Numbered from the stretch's first letter, positions 52,829 to 61,544 are shown. The stretch is 64,000 bases of DNA from CAIKMD01 sp035552195 (GCA_035552195.1 DASZLU010000017.1:1-64000); one strand, 5' to 3'. Numbers and translations are program-made. Notes: generated from the letters alone by a model not told the origin.

Positions 52829-53812
52829 TTAAGACGCGGCGGCCCTCGCCTTCGCGTATTTCGCGCAGAGCTCGCGCCAGCGCAGCGCGTGTTGACGCGC
52901 GGCTTCGCGATACTCGTTCGGCCAGACGTGATAGGGCGGGCGCAGCGGTCCCGCTTTGCAATAGCCGGCATCGGCGATGCGCGTCTTCTCGACCTGGATG
53001 TTGTACATCGCGAAGAGCTCGGCATCGCTGGTGATGGGCTGGATCGGTTCGCGCGCCCAGGCGAGATCGGCGGCGACCTTCTTCATCGCGGTCAAATCTT
53101 GCGCGAGCAGGGCGCGCACTTGTTCGAGCACCGGCTCCGGCCCCATCGAGGCGGCCGTCGACCAGCATGCCGTCGTTGTTGATGGCGAGAGGTCGTAGAA
53201 TTTGCTCATGCCGCCGTCATGCGGCAGGTAATGCACGCGGCCTTTCGAGACTTTGAGGCAATCGAGCAGCACGTTGGGGCGCGAGAACTTCGCCGCGATC
53301 AGCGTGGGCGCGACGTCGACGACGCGCGCCCAGAATTCGGGCGCGAAGGCGAAACGGAAGGCACGGTGATTGCCGTAGACCATCAGCGAGAGGCGCGGGA
53401 AGCCCTCGGAGATGCTGCGGTAGTATTCGACCGCGCTATCGACGGTGAGGGGCTGCCACATCGGCAGGCCGAGGAGAATGCCGTCGGCGCCTTGCTGCTC
53501 GGCAAAGCGCGTGCGGCGCACCACCTCATGCGTGCCGAGTGCCGTCGTGCCGATGAAAGTCGGGACGCGCTTCTTCACCGTCTTCAACACGCAGGCGACG
53601 AAGCCTTCGTATTCGCTCGGCGTCAGCGTTGCGCATTCGCCGGTGGTCCCGAGCACGATGAGCCCGTGCACGCCGTCGGCGATCAGCTTGTTGATGACGC
53701 GCGCCGTCTCGTCGAGATCGACGGTGTCGACTGCGTCCCAACGCTCGGCGCCCGGCTTCGACGGCGTCGGGATGATGGCGTAGACGCCGCGAAAATCGTT
53801 CGGACCCATCAT
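52829..53812 (-). CDS. dihydrodipicolinate synthase family aldolase, NahE-like
   Basis: Class I aldolase of the DHDPS/N-acetylneuraminate lyase family (327 residues). The sequence around GLIVLGTTGECATLTPSEYE, TTALGTHEVVRRTR and GILLGLPMWQPLTVDSAVEY is closest in style to trans-o-hydroxybenzylidenepyruvate hydratase-aldolase (NahE/PhdJ). The Schiff-base Lys is at about 175 in TLIAAKFSR. The usual Y-x-N-P motif is altered to VYGNHRAF, where the Pro and preceding Asp differ. This enzyme would split pyruvate off a side chain in aromatic catabolism. Its gene follows the cupin gene by three bases, so both form one transcript. Confidence 0.83.
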   Translation of the reverse strand: MMGPNDFRGVYAIIPTPSKPGAERWDAVDTVDLDETARVINKLIADGVHGLIVLGTTGECATLTPSEYEGFVACVLKTVKKRVPTFIGTTALGTHEVVRRTRFAEQQGADGILLGLPMWQPLTVDSAVEYYRSISEGFPRLSLMVYGNHRAFRFAFAPEFWARVVDVAPTLIAAKFSRPNVLLDCLKVSKGRVHYLPHDGGMSKFYDLSPSTTTACWSTAASMGPEPVLEQVRALLAQDLTAMKKVAADLAWAREPIQPITSDAELFAMYNIQVEKTRIADAGYCKAGPLRPPYHVWPNEYREAARQHALRWRELCAKYAKARAAAS

Positions 53813-53815
53813 GAT

Positions 53816-54193
53816 TTATTGCCCGACCGAGAGCGCGATGTAGGTGAGGTTCTCGCTGCCGGTGTTGTAGAGCCCGTGCACCGAGTTGCGCGGATGGACG
53901 CTGAACCAGCCGGGCTCGACCGCCACGCGCTTGCCGTCTTCCATCTCGACCTCGCCGTTGCCGGAAACGATGAACCAGGCGTGGCTGGTCTCGGGATGCT
54001 TATGCGTCTCCTGCGCCTGGCCCGGCGTGAGGGTGATCAGCGTCGTGCGAAAATCGTCGCCCACATAAAGCCGGGTCGACCGGTGATAGGCCTCGCCGGT
54101 TTTGATGTGTTCCTCGATCTTGAAGATGCGTTCATTCGGATCGGTCTTCGGCCGATCGGTGAAGCGGGCGGCGATGACTTTCACGTCACTCAT
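53816..54193 (-). CDS. cupin domain protein
   Basis: A 125-residue single-domain cupin. Metal ligands can be placed in TPGQAQETHKHPETSHAWFI (two His and a Glu-like position) and the second His in WFSVHPRNSVHGLYNTG. Small cupins of this kind act as isomerases, dioxygenases, or sensors; here it is read just before the NahE-like aldolase, so a role in the same catabolic pathway is likely. The promoter region upstream (54194-54270) has no operator like those at 55.2 and 59.6 kb. Confidence 0.85.
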   Translation of the reverse strand: MSDVKVIAARFTDRPKTDPNERIFKIEEHIKTGEAYHRSTRLYVGDDFRTTLITLTPGQAQETHKHPETSHAWFIVSGNGEVEMEDGKRVAVEPGWFSVHPRNSVHGLYNTGSENLTYIALSVGQ

Positions 54194-54270
54194 CGGAAAC
54201 CTCTTTCGATCTTCAAAATCACAAGCGAAATAGTATGGCGTGGGGCCGTGCCGTCAAACCGTGCGTCTCA

Positions 54271-55179
54271 TCAAACCGTGCCCTGCGCCGCCACCCAGGA
54301 GGCGTAGACCGGCTTCACGCATTCGATAATGCCGGCACGACGCGGGCGCCAGCCGAGCCGGTCGTGCGCCTTCTGCGAGGTCATGAATTCGTTCTGGTTG
54401 AACCAGGTGCTGATATTGTCGCCCTTCATCGGCCCTTCGCAGCGAACCTCGCCGGTATAGCCGGCCGCGGCAACGCAAGCGCGCATGACATCGAGGCTGC
54501 GCGGCCGCAGTTCGTCGCCGAGATGGAAGACCTCGCCAGCGACGGCGCTGTCGTCGGCTTCGGCCGCAAGCCGGTAGGCTTCGGCGAGATCGGCGATATG
54601 GATCCACGACCAGCCGCGTTCCTGATCGCCGCGGAACACGACCTCGTTCGCTTTCGCCATGCCGAACCAGTCGGCGCTGACGCTGTTATAGCCGTCATGG
54701 CCGTACATGAAGCCGGGGCGCAGCACGACAGTGGCGACATTCGGGATCGCGAGCGCTTCCTTCTCAAGCGTGCGGCGGAAGGAGAGCGGATGCGCCGGGT
54801 TGGGTTCCACCGTTTCGTCCATGACGAGGACCGGCAGCTTGCCGAAGATCGAACAGCCGGTGGTGTAGATGAAACGCCGCCGCGGATTGCGAGCCGGCAG
54901 ATTCGCCAGCGCCGCGAAAAGCGCGCGATCGGTTTCCTGCGGACTACGCTTGTCGAGCATCGTATGGACGATGACATCGGCTGCGGCGAGTTCGTCGCGA
55001 TAACCGGCAATGTCGCCGACATCGCCGGTGACCAGCCGTACTTCTTGCACACGCAGCGTGTTGAGGCGCGGCTGCTCGGGATGACGGACGAGGCCCGTGA
55101 CGGCGTGACCGGCGGCGGCAAGGCGCAGCGCGCCATAGAAGCCGGCATAGCCGGACACGCCCGTGACGAAGACCCTCAT
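54271..55179 (-). CDS. NAD-dependent epimerase/dehydratase-type (atypical SDR)
   Basis: Extended SDR of 302 residues with the nucleotide-binding FVTGVSGYAGFYGALRLAAA (GxxGxxG). It also has VIVHTMLDKRSPQETDRALF, FIYTTGCSIFGKLPVLVMDE, and VATVVLRPGFMYGHDGYN. The classical catalytic Tyr-x-x-x-Lys is not clear: the expected place reads SFRRTLEKEAL without Tyr. It may be an atypical dehydrogenase or reductase, possibly of a lignin-type phenolic compound. It is divergent from the binding-protein gene at 55333, with two palindromes in the promoter between. Confidence 0.83.
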   Translation of the reverse strand: MRVFVTGVSGYAGFYGALRLAAAGHAVTGLVRHPEQPRLNTLRVQEVRLVTGDVGDIAGYRDELAAADVIVHTMLDKRSPQETDRALFAALANLPARNPRRRFIYTTGCSIFGKLPVLVMDETVEPNPAHPLSFRRTLEKEALAIPNVATVVLRPGFMYGHDGYNSVSADWFGMAKANEVVFRGDQERGWSWIHIADLAEAYRLAAEADDSAVAGEVFHLGDELRPRSLDVMRACVAAAGYTGEVRCEGPMKGDNISTWFNQNEFMTSQKAHDRLGWRPRRAGIIECVKPVYASWVAAQGTV

Positions 55180-55228
55180 CCGATCCCTCCCGATGACCTT
55201 AACGCGGCTGCGCGCCGGTTTTCGTTTA

Positions 55229-55262
55229 TCGTCGGACGAAATACTAGGCTATCGTCCGGCGA
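55229..55262. promoter_or_regulatory. paired palindromes, candidate GntR-type operator
   Basis: TCGTC-G-GACGA (55229-55239, perfect) and TCGTC-C-GGCGA (55252-55262, one mismatch), centres 23 bases apart. They lie in the 153-base divergent promoter between the epimerase gene and the binding protein/LLM/cupin operon. The core YGTCNGACR is shared with the promoter at 59.6 kb. FadR-subfamily GntR proteins bind palindromes of this length and shape (TNGTNNNACNA). Confidence 0.55.
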
Positions 55263-55332
55263 AATCATAGTATCGCGCTGCGCGGCGGCTACACGCGCTG
55301 TCATTCGCGCCGGGGGCAAAGGGAGGGATAGT

Positions 55333-56367
55333 TTGAAGAAACAAAAAGACCTCATCGCCAAGGCGGCGATGCGGACGCTGGTCTTGCCGGCGCTTGTTTT
55401 GTCGCTGGGTGCCACCGCAGCTCGTGCCGAGCCGTTGAAGATCCGCATCGGCTGGATCGTCACGCCGGCAGAGCTGACGCCCTATATGTTCTCGAAGGAC
55501 GGTATCGCGGTTCACAACGGTGTGAGCTACACGCTCGAGCCGATTCATTTCCAAGGCACATCGCTCGAAGTCAACGCGGTGCAAGCCGGCGAGATCGACA
55601 TCGCACCATTCGGCTCGAGCTCGTTCGCGATCGCGGTCGAGAATGCCGGGATCAAAGATATTCGCATTCTCGCCGACGAGGTGCAGGACGGTGTGCCCGG
55701 CTGGTCTGGGCCCGAGTTTCGCGTGATGAAGGACAGTCCGATCAAGACGATCGATGACCTGCGCGGCAAGGTGCTCGCGACCAACGCTTTCGGCGGCGAG
55801 ACCGACATGGCGATGAAGCACACGATGCTCGAGCACAAAATGTCGGCGCCCCGCGACTTCACCGAGATACAGGCCGAGTTCGGCAACATGTATGCGCTGG
55901 CGGCGGAGCATAAAGCCGATCTCGTCGTCGCCGTGCATCCGTTCCAGGATTTGCCGGACTTCGACGGCAACACACGCACGATCTTCACGACAGGCGACGC
56001 GCTGGGACGGTTCGAGGTATCGTTCTGGACCGCGCGCAAGGATTACATCGCCGCGCATCGGGCCGTGCTTATCGATTTGATCGAAGATTATGTGCGCGCG
56101 ACCCGCTGGTTCGACGATCCGAAGAACCGCGCCGAGGCGCTGCAGATCGTCGCGAACGTGACCAAACGGCCGGTTGCGGCTTTCGACAAATGGCTGTTCC
56201 TGCCTGGCAAAGGCTATTACCGCGGGCTCGGTGCCACGCCCGATATCGATGCGGTGACGGCGAACGTGAAGTTGCAACACGATCTCGGCATGGTGAAGGC
56301 GGCGTTCGATGCCAAGGACTTTGCCGATCTCAGCCTGCTCAAAGCCGCGACAACGCGAATCCAATAG
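55333..56367 (+). CDS. ABC transporter substrate-binding protein, NMT1/SsuA-like
   Basis: Periplasmic binding protein (about 344 residues) with signal peptide MRTLVLPALVLSLGATAAR. The mature part has GEIDIAPFGSSSFAIAVENA, FRVMKDSPIKTIDDLRGKVL, and the aromatic end KWLFLPGKGYYRGLGATPDI. It is a paralogue of the gene at 18396. The start is a TTG at 55333 after GGGAGGGATAG. It heads a three-gene operon with an LLM monooxygenase and a bicupin protein and has no transporter partners here. The ligand is presumably the substrate of that pathway. Confidence 0.87.
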   Translation: MKKQKDLIAKAAMRTLVLPALVLSLGATAARAEPLKIRIGWIVTPAELTPYMFSKDGIAVHNGVSYTLEPIHFQGTSLEVNAVQAGEIDIAPFGSSSFAIAVENAGIKDIRILADEVQDGVPGWSGPEFRVMKDSPIKTIDDLRGKVLATNAFGGETDMAMKHTMLEHKMSAPRDFTEIQAEFGNMYALAAEHKADLVVAVHPFQDLPDFDGNTRTIFTTGDALGRFEVSFWTARKDYIAAHRAVLIDLIEDYVRATRWFDDPKNRAEALQIVANVTKRPVAAFDKWLFLPGKGYYRGLGATPDIDAVTANVKLQHDLGMVKAAFDAKDFADLSLLKAATTRIQ

Positions 56368-56381
56368 AGGCGGGGACGTTT

Positions 56382-57398
56382 GTGCGTAAGCTGAAATTCG
56401 GTATCTTCGACCATCTCGATCGCGGCGGCCGCTCGATCACAGAGCTTTACGACGAACGCCTACGCGTCATCGAGCTTTACGATCGGCTTGGGTTTCACGT
56501 CTATCACCTGGCCGAGCATCATTCGACGCCGCTCGGCATGGCGCCATCGCCCAGCGTGTTCCTGTCGTCGATCGCCCAGCGCACGAAGCGACTGCGTTTC
56601 GGTCCGCTGGTCTATCTGCTGCCGCTCTACCACCCGCTGCGTCTCGCGGAAGAGATTGCGATGCTCGATCATCTGAGCCAAGGGCGGTTCGAAATCGGCA
56701 TCGGCCGCGGCCGCTCGCCGATTGAGCTCACGCTCTACGGCCAGGACGTCGATAGCGCGCAAAGCGTTTATGAAGAGACGCTGGCGGTTCTTCAGCTCGC
56801 CTTCAAAGAGGAGCGCCTCACCTTCAAGGGCAAGCATTTCGATTTCCGCGACGTGCCGGTCGAGCTGCGTCCGCTGCAACAGCCCCACCCGCCGTTCTGG
56901 TACGGCATTGGCACGCCCGACAGTGCCACCGACTACGGGCGGCGGGGCTTCAATGCCGTCACTCTGGCGAAAGCGGGGCCGGCGGCGGAGCTGGCGCGCA
57001 GCTTTTACGAAGCCACATCGCGCGGCGGCTGGCAGGATCGCTGCATGGGCATGTGCCGCTTCATCGTTGTCGGCGAGACCGATCGCGAAGCCGAGGCGCT
57101 GGCGGCGCGCGCTTATCCGGTCTGGCATCAAAGCTTCTTCGAGCTCTTCTATCGCTATGGCCAGAAGCCGGTGCAGACCACCTGGGCGCCGAGCTTTGCC
57201 GAAATGCAGGCGAGCGGCCTCGCCTTCGCCGGCGCGCCGGCGACGGTCGCCAAAGCCCTGCGGGCGCAGCTAGAATTGGTCGATGCGAATTATCTGGTCG
57301 GGCAATTCGTGTTCGGCGACATGTCGTTGGCCGAAAGTCTCAAATCGGTCGCACTGTTCGGCGAACGTGTGATGCCCGAGCTTGTGAAAGCGGAGTAA
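56382..57398 (+). CDS. LLM class flavin-dependent oxidoreductase
   Basis: Luciferase-like monooxygenase of 338 residues. It has LKFGIFDHLDRGGRSITELY, FHVYHLAEHHSTPLGMAPSP, RFGPLVYLLPLYHPLRLAEE, RFEIGIGRGRSPIELTLYG and GETDREAEALAARAYPVWHQ. Start GTG at 56382 after GAGGCGGGGACG. It lies 14 bases after the binding-protein gene and 6 before the bicupin gene, clearly one operon. It likely oxygenates the compound captured by the binding protein, with a flavin reductase supplied from elsewhere. Confidence 0.9.
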   Translation: MRKLKFGIFDHLDRGGRSITELYDERLRVIELYDRLGFHVYHLAEHHSTPLGMAPSPSVFLSSIAQRTKRLRFGPLVYLLPLYHPLRLAEEIAMLDHLSQGRFEIGIGRGRSPIELTLYGQDVDSAQSVYEETLAVLQLAFKEERLTFKGKHFDFRDVPVELRPLQQPHPPFWYGIGTPDSATDYGRRGFNAVTLAKAGPAAELARSFYEATSRGGWQDRCMGMCRFIVVGETDREAEALAARAYPVWHQSFFELFYRYGQKPVQTTWAPSFAEMQASGLAFAGAPATVAKALRAQLELVDANYLVGQFVFGDMSLAESLKSVALFGERVMPELVKAE

Positions 57399-57404
57399 AC
57401 AAGA

Positions 57405-58520
57405 ATGGTAGCGTTCGACAAGGCCCGCTACGGCATCGATTCCTATTTGGACTGGTTGAAGAAAGAAGGATTGCGCGTCGTCGAAGGCCTGGCGATCGAT
57501 TGCAACACGGTCGAGACGGCGGACTGGCCGCGGCTCGGCGCGCGTGCGGCGGCGCTGCATCTCGATGGCCGCGGCGATTTCTGCAACATGATCCTGTACG
57601 AGCTGGCGCCGGGGAAATCGACGACGCTGCAGCGCCACCTCTTCGAGGCGGTGATCTACGTCGTTGCCGGTAACGGCAGCACGCAGGTGACCCTGCCCAA
57701 CGGCGAGCGCCGCAGCTTCGAGTGGGGCGAGCGCAGCCTTTTCGCGATCCCGCTCAATGCCGAATATCGCCACTTCAACGGCAGCGGCTCGAAGCGCGCG
57801 CTGCTCGTCAGCACGACCAACCTGCCGATGATGCTGAATCTCTTCCACAGCGAGCGCTTCGTTTTCGGCAATGGCTTCGATTTCGACGATCGCATCGGCA
57901 AGAAGGAATATTTCGAAGGCGAGGGCGTGCTGACCTTGCTGCGCCAGGGTAACGACACCTGGGAGACGAATTTCGTGCCCGATATCGGCACGATCGAGTT
58001 GCCTGATTTCTCCGATCGTGGCGCCGGCGGCGGCTGTTTGCTCTTCCTCCTTTCCGACAGCTCGATGCACGCGCATGTCTCGGAGATGCCGGCCGGCACC
58101 TATAAGAAGGCGCATCGCCATGGCGCCGGCTATCACGTGATGTGCGTCGGCGGCGCGGGCTACTCATTGATGTGGCATGAAGGCCAGCAGGATTTCATCC
58201 GCATCGAGTGGACGCATGGCGTGGTTTTCCCGCCGTCTGACCAGCAATTCCACCAGCACTTCACCACGAGCAAAGTCCCGGCTCGCTATCTCGCGACCGG
58301 CTTCGGCAGTCTGCGCTATCCCTTCACCGCGGCGCGGCGGGCTGAAATCCTCGGCGAGAAAGTCGCGTTCGCGACCAGCACCAAAGACGGCGGCGATCAG
58401 ATCGAATACGCGGACCAGGATCCGCGCATCCATCCGATCTTCCTTGCCGAGATGGAAAAGCACGGGATCAAGGCGAAGATGGATCGCTTCTTCCCGGCGC
58501 CGGCCGAAGCGTCGCGCTGA
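57405..58520 (+). CDS. bicupin protein, gentisate dioxygenase-like fold
   Basis: A 371-residue protein with two cupin domains. The first has TLQRHLFEAVIYVVAGNGST; the second has KKAHRHGAGYHVMCVGGAGY, with an H-x-H and a later His as metal ligands, followed by PSDQQFHQHFTT. Bicupins of this length include gentisate and 1-hydroxy-2-naphthoate dioxygenases, but the overall sequence is not clearly either. It may be an Fe(II) ring-cleavage enzyme. Third gene of the operon; its stop codon directly abuts the stop of the convergent TctC-type gene. Confidence 0.82.
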   Translation: MVAFDKARYGIDSYLDWLKKEGLRVVEGLAIDCNTVETADWPRLGARAAALHLDGRGDFCNMILYELAPGKSTTLQRHLFEAVIYVVAGNGSTQVTLPNGERRSFEWGERSLFAIPLNAEYRHFNGSGSKRALLVSTTNLPMMLNLFHSERFVFGNGFDFDDRIGKKEYFEGEGVLTLLRQGNDTWETNFVPDIGTIELPDFSDRGAGGGCLLFLLSDSSMHAHVSEMPAGTYKKAHRHGAGYHVMCVGGAGYSLMWHEGQQDFIRIEWTHGVVFPPSDQQFHQHFTTSKVPARYLATGFGSLRYPFTAARRAEILGEKVAFATSTKDGGDQIEYADQDPRIHPIFLAEMEKHGIKAKMDRFFPAPAEASR

Positions 58521-59585
58521 TCATTTCGTCTGGTCGACGTCGAGCCGCTTCATTTCGTCCTGGATGTACTCGACGGTCTGCGGCGAGACGGTGTGCAGCT
58601 TGCCGACCAGCGCCTCGATATCGGTTTTGCTCGCCACCAGCGAATCCGGATCGATCTTGGCGAAGTCGGCCTGATAGCCGGGATCCTTGAGCGTGTCGTT
58701 GAACGCCTTGATGTAAGCGTCGACGATCGGCTTCGGTGTCTTCGGCGGCAGCGCCAGCCACATGCCGACCTGGCTGACATTCTCGCTGTAGTCGAACGCC
58801 TTCTGTGCCAGCGGATCGGTGATTTTGCCTTTGACGAGATCGGCGAGGATCGGTGCGCTGCCGAAAGCCGCGCGCGGCACGCGCTTGCCGTCTTTCACCG
58901 TGCCGCCTTGTATCACGACCTTGAAATTGCCGGTGTCGTCGAGGCTTTTGATGTCGCGGCTGGAGCCGAAGGTCGACATGTCGATCTCGCCGCGCTCGAG
59001 CGCCTGGCGCAGCTCGGAGGTGCTCGGATAGCCGCGCACCCATTTGATGTTCCAGCCGAGCACCGCCGCGCCCCAGAACACGCCGTAATTGCCGCTGCGC
59101 AACGTCGATCCGACGAGACCCATCAGCACCGGCTTTTGCGATTTGTCGGTGAGGCGCGCGACGGCATCCTTCGCGACAAAAAGTCCCTGGCTATAGGCGG
59201 AGAGGCCGCCGACATAGTTGAGGCTCATCGTGTCGTATTTCGCCTGGGTGCGGAAGAGCGCATCGGGATCGGTCTGCGATTCTGCCCCGATCGTGACGTA
59301 GAGCCCGTTCGGCTCGGCCTTCACCGCCCAGCTATTGAGTGCTACCACGCCGCCAGCGCCCAACTGGTTGAGGACGACGAGGGAAGGCTTGCCAGGCAAA
59401 TGCTGGACGAGATATTGCCCAAGGGTGCGGCCATAGAGATCGACCGAGCCGCCGGCGCCGAAGCCAATGGTCATGGTGATGGTTTTGCCGGCAAGGGAGG
59501 GGGCTTCGTCCGCTATCGCAGGGCTCGACGCGAGCCAGGCCAGGCTCAACGCCCCGAACGCGGCCAACAGTCCACGACGCTTCAT
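58521..59585 (-). CDS. Bug/TctC family tripartite tricarboxylate-type binding protein
   Basis: Periplasmic binding protein of the Bug (TctC) family (354 residues), part of TTT transporters for carboxylates and aromatic acids. It has a signal peptide (KRRGLLAAFGALSLAWLA), TITMTIGFGAGGSVDLYGRT, VVLNQLGAGGVVALNSWAVK, GSTLRSGNYGVFWGAAVLGW and the C-terminal MWLALPPKTPKPIVDAYIKA. No tctA or tctB membrane gene is adjacent. I chose the ATG at 59585 for the best spacing from GGGGAGG; ATG 59591 and GTG 59588 are alternatives. It is divergent from the amidohydrolase gene, with an operator-like site between. Confidence 0.87.
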   Translation of the reverse strand: MKRRGLLAAFGALSLAWLASSPAIADEAPSLAGKTITMTIGFGAGGSVDLYGRTLGQYLVQHLPGKPSLVVLNQLGAGGVVALNSWAVKAEPNGLYVTIGAESQTDPDALFRTQAKYDTMSLNYVGGLSAYSQGLFVAKDAVARLTDKSQKPVLMGLVGSTLRSGNYGVFWGAAVLGWNIKWVRGYPSTSELRQALERGEIDMSTFGSSRDIKSLDDTGNFKVVIQGGTVKDGKRVPRAAFGSAPILADLVKGKITDPLAQKAFDYSENVSQVGMWLALPPKTPKPIVDAYIKAFNDTLKDPGYQADFAKIDPDSLVASKTDIEALVGKLHTVSPQTVEYIQDEMKRLDVDQTK

Positions 59586-59604
59586 CACCATTATCCTCCC
59601 CGAC

Positions 59605-59627
59605 CGTCTGACGTTATTGTCCGACAA
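59605..59627. promoter_or_regulatory. paired palindromes, candidate GntR-type operator
   Basis: CGTC-T-GACG (59605-59613) and the perfect TTGTC-C-GACAA (59617-59627), centres 13 bases apart. They lie in the promoter between the TctC-type gene and the amidohydrolase gene. The YGTCNGACR core is the same as at 55229-55262. No regulator gene of the GntR family is present in the window. Confidence 0.55.
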
Positions 59628-59704
59628 GTTTAGGGCCTCTGGGGGCGTTCTTGAACCGCCATCTGGCGTTGCGATATGATCCCCGGCGACATCCGGAGCA
59701 TGGT

Positions 59705-60679
59705 ATGGCGAAGAAGTGGATCGACGCGCACGGTCATTACGCTGCTCCCGGGCCGGCGCTTTCGCGCGGCGGTCCCGGCACCGAAGCCGGCGGCGCCTGG
59801 GTTTTCGCTGTCGACACCAGCCTCGCTTACATGGAGCGCACGGGCGTCACGGCGCAGCTCATCTCGAATTGCAGCCCGGTCACCAAGAGCGACGCGATCG
59901 TCGCTTCCAACACATACGGCGCCTCGCTGATCAGAGAGTATCCGAAGCATTTCGGCCTGATGGCGATGCTGCCGCTCGCCGATCCGGCGCGCGCGGTGAG
60001 CGAGATCCGGCGCGCCCACGAAGAACTCGGGGCCGACGGCTTCGCCGCGCTCAGCAATTTCGACGGCGTCTATCTTGGCGATCCGCGCTTCGAGCCGGTC
60101 TGGGCCGCGCTCGGCGCGCTGGGCGCAACGCTCTTCATCCATCCGACGACACGCGGCTATGGCGATCTCGCCCTCGGCCGCACCGGGGCGCTGATCGAAG
60201 CGCCTTTCGATACGGCGCGGACCGTGGTCGACATGCTCTTTGCCGGCGTCTTCCGCCGCCATTCACGTTTCAACGTGCTGCTCGCCCATGGCGGCGGCGC
60301 GCTGCCGTCATTGGTGGGGCGGGTGGTGAATTTCGGCGCGGGCGAACGCGGCTGGGTCGTCAATCCGCACGGCATCACCGCGGAAGAGATGCGCGGCGCT
60401 TTCGCGCGCTTCTATTACGATACGGCGCTGGCTGGGACGGCGCATTCGATCGATCCGATCCTCGACGTGACGACGCCGGATCACGTGGTCTATGGCGCCG
60501 ATTTCGGCGCGCCCTGCACCGATCCCGAATTGTGCGATTTCAACCTCAACGCGACGCGCGACTACGAGCGGCTGACGCCGGCGCAGCGCGAGGCGCTGGG
60601 CACCAACGTATTGGCCCTGTTCCCGAAATTTGCCGAGCGCATCGGCGCGGCGGCACTGGTCGCGGCGGCGGCTGAATAG
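59705..60679 (+). CDS. amidohydrolase family protein, ACMSD-type decarboxylase
   Basis: Amidohydrolase-fold enzyme of 324 residues. Metal and catalytic residues: HxH in WIDAHGHYAAPGP (about 8-10), a His in TLFIHPTTRGYG, a His in LLAHGGGALPSL, and the terminal Asp in VVYGADFGAPC. The pattern matches ACMSD and 2,3-dihydroxybenzoate or gamma-resorcylate decarboxylases, which remove CO2 from aromatic or unsaturated acids. Start ATG at 59705. It precedes the VOC-family gene by 17 bases, as an operon, with palindromes upstream. Confidence 0.87.
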   Translation: MAKKWIDAHGHYAAPGPALSRGGPGTEAGGAWVFAVDTSLAYMERTGVTAQLISNCSPVTKSDAIVASNTYGASLIREYPKHFGLMAMLPLADPARAVSEIRRAHEELGADGFAALSNFDGVYLGDPRFEPVWAALGALGATLFIHPTTRGYGDLALGRTGALIEAPFDTARTVVDMLFAGVFRRHSRFNVLLAHGGGALPSLVGRVVNFGAGERGWVVNPHGITAEEMRGAFARFYYDTALAGTAHSIDPILDVTTPDHVVYGADFGAPCTDPELCDFNLNATRDYERLTPAQREALGTNVLALFPKFAERIGAAALVAAAAE

Positions 60680-60696
60680 ATCGAAGGAGAAAAGAG

Positions 60697-61233
60697 ATGG
60701 ACGGCGATAAGCGCAGCGGGCTCAGCCCGGAGACCGGGCCCCAGGGCAAGACGCCGGTGAAAGTACAGAAGATCGGCCACTTCGTTTACGAGGTCGCCGA
60801 TATCGAGCGCTCGGTCAAATTCTGGACTGAGGTGATGGGATTCGAAGTGACCGAGAGCAACGAGCTCGGCATCGTCTTTCTGCATTACGGCGCCGACCAC
60901 CACGGCATCGGCCTGATCGCGACCGACGCCAAGCGGAAGGGGGAGCTGCCGGCCTCGAAGCTCCAGCACCTCGCGCTCGAGGTGGAGAATGTCGATGCGC
61001 TGCTCGCGGCGCGTGATTACCTCAAGCGCAACAACGTGAAGATCGTGTTTGAGGGGAGGAAGGGCGCCGGCTCCAACTACGGCCTCAATTTCCTCGATCC
61101 CGACGGCAACCAGTTCGAGCTCTATTGCGACATGGACCAGCTCGGCGCCTCGGGCGTTCGTCCAAGCTCGCAATGGCAGCGCGCCAAGACGCTGGAAGAG
61201 GCGATCGCCAAAAAACTGCCGAAAAGCTGGTGA
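60697..61233 (+). CDS. VOC family protein (glyoxalase/extradiol dioxygenase fold)
   Basis: A 178-residue VOC protein: KIGHFVYEVADIERSVKFWT with the first metal His, GIVFLHYGADHHGIGLIATD, LQHLALEVENVDALLAARDY and YGLNFLDPDGNQFELYCDMD with the metal Glu. The repeats form one vicinal-oxygen-chelate pair per chain, so it would work as a small dioxygenase, isomerase or glyoxalase-type enzyme, perhaps on a catechol or ring-cleavage product. Second gene of the amidohydrolase operon. The ribosome-binding site GAAGGAGAAAAG is strong. Confidence 0.88.
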   Translation: MDGDKRSGLSPETGPQGKTPVKVQKIGHFVYEVADIERSVKFWTEVMGFEVTESNELGIVFLHYGADHHGIGLIATDAKRKGELPASKLQHLALEVENVDALLAARDYLKRNNVKIVFEGRKGAGSNYGLNFLDPDGNQFELYCDMDQLGASGVRPSSQWQRAKTLEEAIAKKLPKSW

Positions 61234-61379
61234 TGAGGCGCGAGCTTCGCTGACCAACGGCAAAGCTCAAGCTAAGCTATTGTTTTTGTGAGACTTCCGT
61301 GACGAAATTGGGTGACAATGAGGCGCTTTGCGGCTAGATTGTGACTCGGGTTTCGTCAGCGATATGGGCGGCACGATCA

Positions 61380-61544
61380 ATGCTTCTACTGGCTCTCTCG
61401 CTTTATCTCCTGCTCGGCGTGCTCGTCTCCAGCACGCATTCGAACTTCGTGTCCTATGCGTTCGCGCTGACCAGTTGGCCGGTAATGATCATTGGCCTCG
61501 GCTTGCGCAGCCGCGTTGCGCTGGCGACGCGCCCCGCCGCGTAA
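61380..61544 (+). CDS. possible small membrane protein
   Basis: A short frame encoding about 54 residues from ATG 61380 (67 from GTG 61341) with two hydrophobic stretches, LLLALSLYLLLGVLVSSTHS and FVSYAFALTSWPVMIIGLGL. It resembles many small two-pass membrane proteins but has a poor ribosome-binding site and no neighbour suggesting a role. I recognise no family. Confidence 0.35.
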   Translation: MLLLALSLYLLLGVLVSSTHSNFVSYAFALTSWPVMIIGLGLRSRVALATRPAA

